Positions 6,419 to 11,141 of a DNA stretch of 11,141 nt are shown piece by piece. Source of the stretch: Bacteroidales bacterium (lineage in GTDB: Bacteria > Bacteroidota > Bacteroidia > Bacteroidales > P3); the NCBI GenBank assembly GCA_021443125.1, contig JABUUQ010000002.1:473634-484774 (forward strand), read 5' to 3'. Every line of letters begins with the position of its first letter. The first letter of the stretch is position 1. The notes under the pieces were generated by a model. That model did no database searches. It saw only the letters and a list, made by a program, of their open reading frames with translations, and was not told the DNA's origin. Both the position numbers and the translations under genes were made by a program.

Positions 6419-6985
6419 ATGAGTGGACACAACAAAAAATGGTATGTCGTAAAGGCTATAGCTGGCAAAGAAAGAAAGGCTAAAGAATATATAGATAACG
6501 AAGTAAACCGTTTAGGTCTTACTGATTTTGTTTCTAATGTATTGATACCTATTGAAAAAGTCTACTCTGTTCGCAATGGTAAAAAGGTTAGTAAGGATAG
6601 AACTTTATTCCCTGGTTACATCTTTATAGAAGCTGCTTTGGAAGGAAGTTCTACAACTCACAAAGAAGGTGAAGTTATTCACATTATCAGAAACATTCCT
6701 AATGTTCTTGACTTTATCACAGAAAAAAATGGTAAACCAATTCCAATGCAAGAAAAGGAAGTGGAAAGAATGCTTGGAAGAGTTGACGCTACAATGGGAA
6801 ATAGCGAAGAACTTTTGGAACCTTATATCGTTGGAGAAAATGTTAAGATAATAGATGGTCCTTTCAAAAATTTTGATGGTGTCATTGTTGAATTGAACGA
6901 GGAAAAGAAAAAACTAACCGTCGAAGTTAAGATTTTTGGAAGAAAAACACCTGTTGAATTATCATTTATGCAAGTAGAAAAATAG
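6419..6985 (+). CDS. nusG: Transcription termination/antitermination factor NusG
   Basis: NusG binds the RNA polymerase clamp, suppresses pausing and links polymerase to Rho or to ribosomal protein S10. The 188-aa protein opens with the NGN-domain start KKWYVVKAIAGKERKAKEYI, then LFPGYIFIEA and NIPNVLDFI, covering about 6-120. A KOW domain occupies about 136-188 (GENVKIIDGPFKNFDG, then VEVKIFGRKTPVEL). This is an ordinary two-domain NusG, somewhat longer between the domains than the E. coli protein. Its place between secE and rplK identifies it as the housekeeping copy rather than one of the UpxY/RfaH-type paralogues common in Bacteroidota. Confidence 0.97.
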   Translation: MSGHNKKWYVVKAIAGKERKAKEYIDNEVNRLGLTDFVSNVLIPIEKVYSVRNGKKVSKDRTLFPGYIFIEAALEGSSTTHKEGEVIHIIRNIPNVLDFITEKNGKPIPMQEKEVERMLGRVDATMGNSEELLEPYIVGENVKIIDGPFKNFDGVIVELNEEKKKLTVEVKIFGRKTPVELSFMQVEK

Positions 6986-7035
6986 TTGCAATTCCTTAAA
7001 TCACATTAAAATTAAACGCACAAATTAGTAAAAAA

Positions 7036-7461
7036 ATGGCTAAAGAAGTTGCAGGATTAATTAAATTACAAATCAAAGGAGGAGCTGCAAATCCTTCACC
7101 ACCAGTAGGACCTGCTTTGGGTGCCAAGGGTGTTAATATAATGGAATTTTGCAAACAGTTTAATGCAAGAACACAAAACCAAGCTGGTAAGATAGTTCCT
7201 GTTATCATAACTGTTTATTCAGACAAAAGCTTTGATTTCGTAGTTAAAACCCCTCCAGTTGTTGTGCAAATAAAAGAAGCTGTTAAGATAGAAACAGCCT
7301 CTGGCGAACCAAACCGTAAGAAAGTTGCTTCTTTGACAAAAGATCAAGTTCGTACAATAGCAGAAGCTAAAATGGTTGACTTAAATTGTTTCACTATTGA
7401 AAGCGCTATGAGTATGGTTGCCGGTACAGCACGTAGTATGGGTATAACAGTTAAGGAATAG
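7036..7461 (+). CDS. rplK: 50S ribosomal protein L11
   Basis: L11 binds the GTPase-associated region of 23S rRNA at the base of the stalk, where factors dock and RelA is activated. The 141-aa length is standard. The N-terminal domain has the proline-rich switch PSPPVGPALG at 20-29, the region targeted by thiostrepton-type antibiotics. The rRNA-binding C-terminal domain runs from about 72 to the end (VASLTKDQVRTIAE, then SMVAGTARSMGI). It is separated from nusG by 50 nt and from rplA by 37 nt. I see no obvious L1-binding mimic in the short leader. Confidence 0.98.
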   Translation: MAKEVAGLIKLQIKGGAANPSPPVGPALGAKGVNIMEFCKQFNARTQNQAGKIVPVIITVYSDKSFDFVVKTPPVVVQIKEAVKIETASGEPNRKKVASLTKDQVRTIAEAKMVDLNCFTIESAMSMVAGTARSMGITVKE

Positions 7462-7498
7462 TCCTTAGTTGAATTAGTAAATAGAAAATTGCAAAAAA

Positions 7499-8194
7499 AT
7501 GGCAAAAAAATCGAAAAAACAACAAGAGGCCTTAAAAAAGTTTGATATTGCTAAAGAGTACACACTTGAAGAAGCAATAAAAATAGTAAAAGAAATTACT
7601 TATACAAACTTTGATGCATCTTTTGATATCGATGTACGTTTGGGAGTTGACCCTCGTAAAGCCAACCAAATGGTTAGAGGTACAGTGACACTTCCTCACG
7701 GAACAGGTAAGACAAAAAAAGTTCTTGTTCTTTGTACAGAAGATAAGGAAGAAGAAGCAAAGGCTGCCGGAGCGGATTATGTTGGTTTGGATGAATACAT
7801 CACCAAGATAAAAGGCGGTTGGACGGATGTCGATGTAATAATAACTATGCCAAGTGTAATGCCTAAGATTGGTGCTTTAGGTAGAGTTTTAGGACCTCGT
7901 GGTCTTATGCCTAACCCAAAAACCGGCACAGTTACAATGGATATAGCAAAGGCAGTCCAAGAAGTTAAAGCCGGTAAAATTGATTTCAAAGTTGACAAAT
8001 ACGGTATCATTCATACAAGTGTAGCAAGAATGTCTTTCCCTGAAGATAAAATTTTGGGAAATACTCTTGAAGTTTTGCATATGATAGAGAAACTTAAACC
8101 TACAGCTGCAAAAGGTACATATATGAAGAGTATATTCGTTTCTTCAACAATGAGTCCAGGCGTTAAAGTTGATGCAAAAACTATTAGTAAATAA
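7499..8194 (+). CDS. rplA: 50S ribosomal protein L1
   Basis: L1 forms the mobile stalk that guides deacylated tRNA out of the E site. The 231-aa length fits the family. Domain I is split around the inserted domain II. The L1 signature GPRGLMPNPKTGTV is at 132-145, and the C-terminal segment MKSIFVSSTMSPGVKVD is typical. In other bacteria L1 represses its own rplK-rplA message. It follows rplK by 37 nt and precedes rplJ by only 20 nt, which suggests one transcript. Confidence 0.98.
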   Translation: MAKKSKKQQEALKKFDIAKEYTLEEAIKIVKEITYTNFDASFDIDVRLGVDPRKANQMVRGTVTLPHGTGKTKKVLVLCTEDKEEEAKAAGADYVGLDEYITKIKGGWTDVDVIITMPSVMPKIGALGRVLGPRGLMPNPKTGTVTMDIAKAVQEVKAGKIDFKVDKYGIIHTSVARMSFPEDKILGNTLEVLHMIEKLKPTAAKGTYMKSIFVSSTMSPGVKVDAKTISK

Positions 8195-8214
8195 TCTTTA
8201 TTAAACTGTGTATT

Positions 8215-8742
8215 ATGAAGAAAGAAGATAAAGGCAGACTAATAGAAACTATTGGAGCAGAATTGCAGAAATATCCTTATGTTTATGTTGTAGATTTAGA
8301 AGGTTTGAATTCTGTTGATACAGCTAAACTTAGAAGATTATGTTTCAAAAGAGAAGTTAAGCTTATAGTTGTTAAAAATGCATTGTTGAAGAAAGCCATG
8401 GAAAATGTTGACATGGATTATTCACAAATGTATCCAACTCTTAAGGGTAATACTTCACTTATGCTTTCAAATGTGAATAATGCACCAGCTAAGTTGATAA
8501 AAGAATTTAGAGCAAAGAGTGAAAAGCCTTTGTTGAAATCAGCTTACGTTGAGGAAGAATTCTACATTGGAGATGAGCATTTGGCAGAACTTGTTGCTAT
8601 CAAGTCTAGAACAGAAATGATAGCTGATATCGTAGCTGCTTTGATGTCTCCTGCACAAAACGTAATCGGAGCATTAGAGTCTGCAGCTGAAAAGAAAGAA
8701 GAAGGTGCTGAAACAACACCTGCAGAAGCTGTAGCTGAATAA
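8215..8742 (+). CDS. rplJ: 50S ribosomal protein L10
   Basis: L10 anchors L7/L12 dimers to the ribosome, forming the stalk. The 175-aa length is usual. The N-terminal rRNA-binding domain includes YVVDLEGLNSVDTAKLRRLC (24-43) and the segment VKLIVVKNALLKKAM. The C-terminal helix that binds L12 ends in an acidic, alanine-rich tail (KKEEGAETTPAEAVAE). The gap to rplA is only 20 nt, leaving no space for the long structured L10-binding leader known from Escherichia coli. It precedes rplL by 42 nt. Confidence 0.97.
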   Translation: MKKEDKGRLIETIGAELQKYPYVYVVDLEGLNSVDTAKLRRLCFKREVKLIVVKNALLKKAMENVDMDYSQMYPTLKGNTSLMLSNVNNAPAKLIKEFRAKSEKPLLKSAYVEEEFYIGDEHLAELVAIKSRTEMIADIVAALMSPAQNVIGALESAAEKKEEGAETTPAEAVAE

Positions 8743-8784
8743 TAGAGTTAAAAATAATTAGAAACATTAAAACACAAAAATAAA

Positions 8785-9156
8785 ATGGCAGATCTAAAAG
8801 CATTCGCAGAACAATTAGTTAATTTGACTGTTAAAGAAGTTAAAGAACTATCTGACATATTAAAAGAAGATTACGGTATTGAACCAGCAGCTGCAGCAGT
8901 AGTTATGGCAGGTCCAGTAGCAGGAGCAGAAGCAGTAGAAGAAAAAACTGCATTTGATGTAATCTTGGCAGAAGCAGGCGCTTCAAAATTGGCAGTTGTA
9001 AAACTTGTTAAAGACCTTTGCTCTCTTGGTTTGAAAGAAGCTAAAGAATTGGTTGACGCAGCTCCAAAGCCTTTGAAAGAAGGTATAACAAAAGAAGAAG
9101 CAGAATCTTTGAAGAAATCATTAGAGGAAGCAGGTGCAAAGGTTGAAATTAAATAA
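8785..9156 (+). CDS. rplL: 50S ribosomal protein L7/L12
   Basis: L7/L12 is the multi-copy stalk protein that recruits and stimulates the translation GTPases. The 123-aa protein has an N-terminal dimerisation helix pair (about 1-33), a flexible Ala/Val/Gly hinge (about 34-52) and a globular C-terminal domain. That domain starts at EKTAFDVIL (53-61) and includes KLAVVKLVKDL and the GLKEAKELVDAAPKPLKEG factor-binding surface. GCA dominates the alanine codons in the hinge. It is followed by a strong hairpin and rpoB. Confidence 0.98.
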   Translation: MADLKAFAEQLVNLTVKEVKELSDILKEDYGIEPAAAAVVMAGPVAGAEAVEEKTAFDVILAEAGASKLAVVKLVKDLCSLGLKEAKELVDAAPKPLKEGITKEEAESLKKSLEEAGAKVEIK

Positions 9157-9181
9157 GACTTTTCACCACAATAATTATGTT

Positions 9182-9222
9182 GAATAGATTGCTCTCCACA
9201 ATATAGTGGAGAGTGTCTATTC
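9182..9222 (+). other. Long hairpin in the rplL-rpoB intergenic region
   Basis: GAATAGA (9182-9188) pairs with TCTATTC (9216-9222), and CTCTCCAC (9192-9199) with GTGGAGAG (9206-9213), closing a 6-nt loop. Two G-U pairs join the two helices, with one bulged T at 9189. This makes about 17 bp in total. No T run follows, so it is not a standard terminator. In E. coli the same gap holds an attenuator and an RNase III site; a similar role here is inference by position. Confidence 0.8.
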
Positions 9223-9230
9223 TATATTTG
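9223..9230 (+). promoter_or_regulatory. Possible -7 element for an rpoB promoter
   Basis: TATATTTG matches TAnnTTTG exactly and abuts the hairpin. A predicted start near 9237 would leave about 37 nt before the TTG start at 9274. The -33 region (around 9199-9202) has no TTTG and would lie inside the hairpin, so support is weak. Confidence 0.25.
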
Positions 9231-9273
9231 TGTTTGTATTGAACTTATTTGTTAACCTTTAATTTTATTTACC

Positions 9274-11141
9274 TTGGCACAACTAGAAAACAAAAAACAG
9301 GTAGTAAAAAGTTTTGCTACTGTTAAAAAATTTGACTATTCAGACTTTTTGGATATTCAACTGAAGTCTTTTAGAGACTTTTTCCAACTGGAAACAGATT
9401 CTGAGAATCGTAAGAATGAAGGTCTGTATAAAGTGTTCTCAGAAAACTTTCCTATCACAGATGCAAGAAATAATTTTGTTTTAGAATTTTTAGATTATTT
9501 TATTGATTCTCCTCGTTATTCTATTTCAGAGTGTATCGAGAGGGGACTTACTTTTTCTGTACCACTAAAAGCTAAATTAAAACTATATTGTACAGACGAA
9601 GAACATGAAGATTTTGAAACAATAATACAAGACGTTTATCTTGGAATGATTCCATACATGACACCCAAGGGAACATTCGTTATCAATGGAGCAGAACGTG
9701 TTGTAGTTTCTCAGTTGCATCGTTCTCCTGGTGTATTTTTTGGAACAAGTACACATGCAAACGGAATGCAATTATATTCAGCAAGAATCATACCTTTCAA
9801 AGGTTCTTGGATGGAGTTCACTACCGATATAAACAATGTCATGTATGCTTATATCGATCGTAAAAAGAAATTACCAATAACCACGTTGCTTAGAGCGATA
9901 GGTTATGAAACAGATAAAGATATACTTGAAATTTTTGACCTTGCAGAAGAAGTAAGAGTTACCAAGAACAATCTTAAAAAACTCGAAAACAGAAGACTTG
10001 CTGCAAGAGTTGTTCGTACGTGGGTGGAAGATTTCGTTGATGAAGATATAGGCGAAGTCGTTTCTATTGAGCGTACAGAGGTTATTATAGATAGAGAAAA
10101 AGTCTTGACAGAGGAAGATATTGATGCTATCTTGGATGCAGGTATAAAGACAGTGCTATTGCACAAAGAAGATGCCCAAGCAGCAGATTATTCTATTATA
10201 TTCAATACTTTGCAAAAGGATACAGCTAATAATGCCAAGGAAGCTGTTGAATACATTTATAGGCAGTTGCGTAGTGCAGAACCACCAGATGAAGAAACTG
10301 CAAGGGGTATAATAGAGAAATTATTCTTCTCAGACAAGAGATATGATTTAGGCGATGTAGGTCGTTATAGAATCAATAAAAAATTAGGTCTAAAAGTTGA
10401 TGATAGTATTAAAGTTCTAACAAAAGAAGATATTATTTCTATCATCAAATATCTTATAGAACTTATCAATTCAAAGGCTGAAGTGGATGATATTGACCAC
10501 TTGAGCAATCGTAGAGTTAGAACAGTCGGCGAACAGTTGTATGCTCAATTCAATGTTGGTCTTGCTCGTATGGCAAGAACAATAAAGGAAAGAATGAATG
10601 TAAGAGATAACGAAGTTTTTTCTCCAACAGATTTGATAAATGCAAAAACTCTTTCTTCTGTTATCAATTCATTCTTTGGAACAAACCAGTTATCACAGTT
10701 TATGGACCAAACAAATCCATTGACAGAACTTACTCATAAGAGAAGAATTTCTGCATTAGGTCCTGGTGGTTTGTCAAGAGAAAGAGCAGGTTTTGAGGTT
10801 CGTGACGTTCACTATACACATTATGGTCGTCTTTGTACAATTGAAACTCCTGAAGGACCTAACATCGGTTTGATTTCTTCATTGAGTGTATTTGCAAAAA
10901 TAGACGATTTAGGTTTCATTGAAACTCCATACTATAAAGTTCAGGATGGAAAAGTTTTGTTCAATGAAAAACCTGTATACCTTACAGCAGAAGAGGAAGA
11001 AAATAAGGTTGTTGCTCAATCTACAACAAATGTAGATGCAGACGGAACTATAACAGACGAAAAGGTTAAGTCAAGAAAGCAAGCAGATTTCCCTATAGTT
11101 CATCCTACAGAAGTTGATTTAATGGATGTTGCTCCAAATCA
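9274..11141 (+). CDS. rpoB: DNA-directed RNA polymerase subunit beta, N-terminal part (TTG start)
   Basis: RpoB forms half of the RNA polymerase active cleft. The window holds 622 complete codons, about half the gene, and the frame stays open to the right edge. The start was chosen as TTG at 9274, giving (M)AQLENKKQVVKSF. An in-frame TAA lies at 9253, no ATG or GTG occurs between, and the first in-frame ATG (near 9652) would remove conserved sequence. Recognisable stretches include LKSFRDFFQL, NGAERVVVSQLHRSPGVFF and IPFKGSW. The rifampicin pocket is at about 470-496: Q472, S474, Q475, D478, H488, R491 and S493 match E. coli Q510, S512, Q513, D516, H526, R529 and S531, so no classic resistance change is seen. 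RERAGFEVRDVH and IETPEGPNIGL follow. rpoC is expected next. Confidence 0.97.
   Translation, partial: MAQLENKKQVVKSFATVKKFDYSDFLDIQLKSFRDFFQLETDSENRKNEGLYKVFSENFPITDARNNFVLEFLDYFIDSPRYSISECIERGLTFSVPLKAKLKLYCTDEEHEDFETIIQDVYLGMIPYMTPKGTFVINGAERVVVSQLHRSPGVFFGTSTHANGMQLYSARIIPFKGSWMEFTTDINNVMYAYIDRKKKLPITTLLRAIGYETDKDILEIFDLAEEVRVTKNNLKKLENRRLAARVVRTWVEDFVDEDIGEVVSIERTEVIIDREKVLTEEDIDAILDAGIKTVLLHKEDAQAADYSIIFNTLQKDTANNAKEAVEYIYRQLRSAEPPDEETARGIIEKLFFSDKRYDLGDVGRYRINKKLGLKVDDSIKVLTKEDIISIIKYLIELINSKAEVDDIDHLSNRRVRTVGEQLYAQFNVGLARMARTIKERMNVRDNEVFSPTDLINAKTLSSVINSFFGTNQLSQFMDQTNPLTELTHKRRISALGPGGLSRERAGFEVRDVHYTHYGRLCTIETPEGPNIGLISSLSVFAKIDDLGFIETPYYKVQDGKVLFNEKPVYLTAEEEENKVVAQSTTNVDADGTITDEKVKSRKQADFPIVHPTEVDLMDVAPN

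Overview
This is an AT-rich bacterial chromosome segment, with all genes on the + strand. It most likely comes from the Bacteroidota, order Bacteroidales or close to it. Three observations support this. Promoter-like sites have the Bacteroidota form (TTTG, about 20 bp, then TAnnTTTG). AT-rich leaders replace Shine-Dalgarno sites ahead of nearly all genes. The RpoB, NusG and HsdR proteins read as Bacteroidota versions. The genus cannot be fixed from the sequence.

Left part (1-3436): the end of a type I restriction-modification locus. The window opens in the last 56 codons of an HsdS specificity subunit. A 91-bp gap with three CGCCGTTT(T)A cores spaced exactly 21 bp apart follows, then a complete EcoR124-like HsdR (1037 aa) and a strong intrinsic terminator. 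hsdM must lie outside the window, if present. A stand-alone Fur-family metalloregulator follows (3502-3912) with a good -7 element.

Middle (3913-5910): a 338-bp non-coding region holds imperfect direct repeats, an inverted repeat and a textbook Bacteroidota promoter (4129-4160). It leads into tRNA-Thr(TGT), tRNA-Tyr(GTA), tRNA-Gly(TCC), tRNA-Thr(GGT) and tuf. This is the same order and the same anticodons as the tRNA-tufB operon of Escherichia coli.

Right part (5911-11141): tRNA-Trp(CCA), secE, nusG, rplK, rplA, rplJ, rplL and the first 622 codons of rpoB, the classic translation-transcription supercluster. Together these genes supply the EF-Tu delivery factor, tRNAs, a translocon subunit, a transcription elongation factor, the L11/L1 and L10/L12 stalk proteins, and the RNA polymerase beta subunit. 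Two details stand out: rpoB has no ATG or GTG near its start and appears to begin with TTG at 9274, and a 17-bp hairpin lies between rplL and rpoB.

I found no convincing new defence or mobile system. The best leads are small non-coding elements: the 21-bp phased repeats before hsdR, the rplL-rpoB hairpin with a possible internal promoter, and the unusual spacers in the tRNA and secE-nusG regions.
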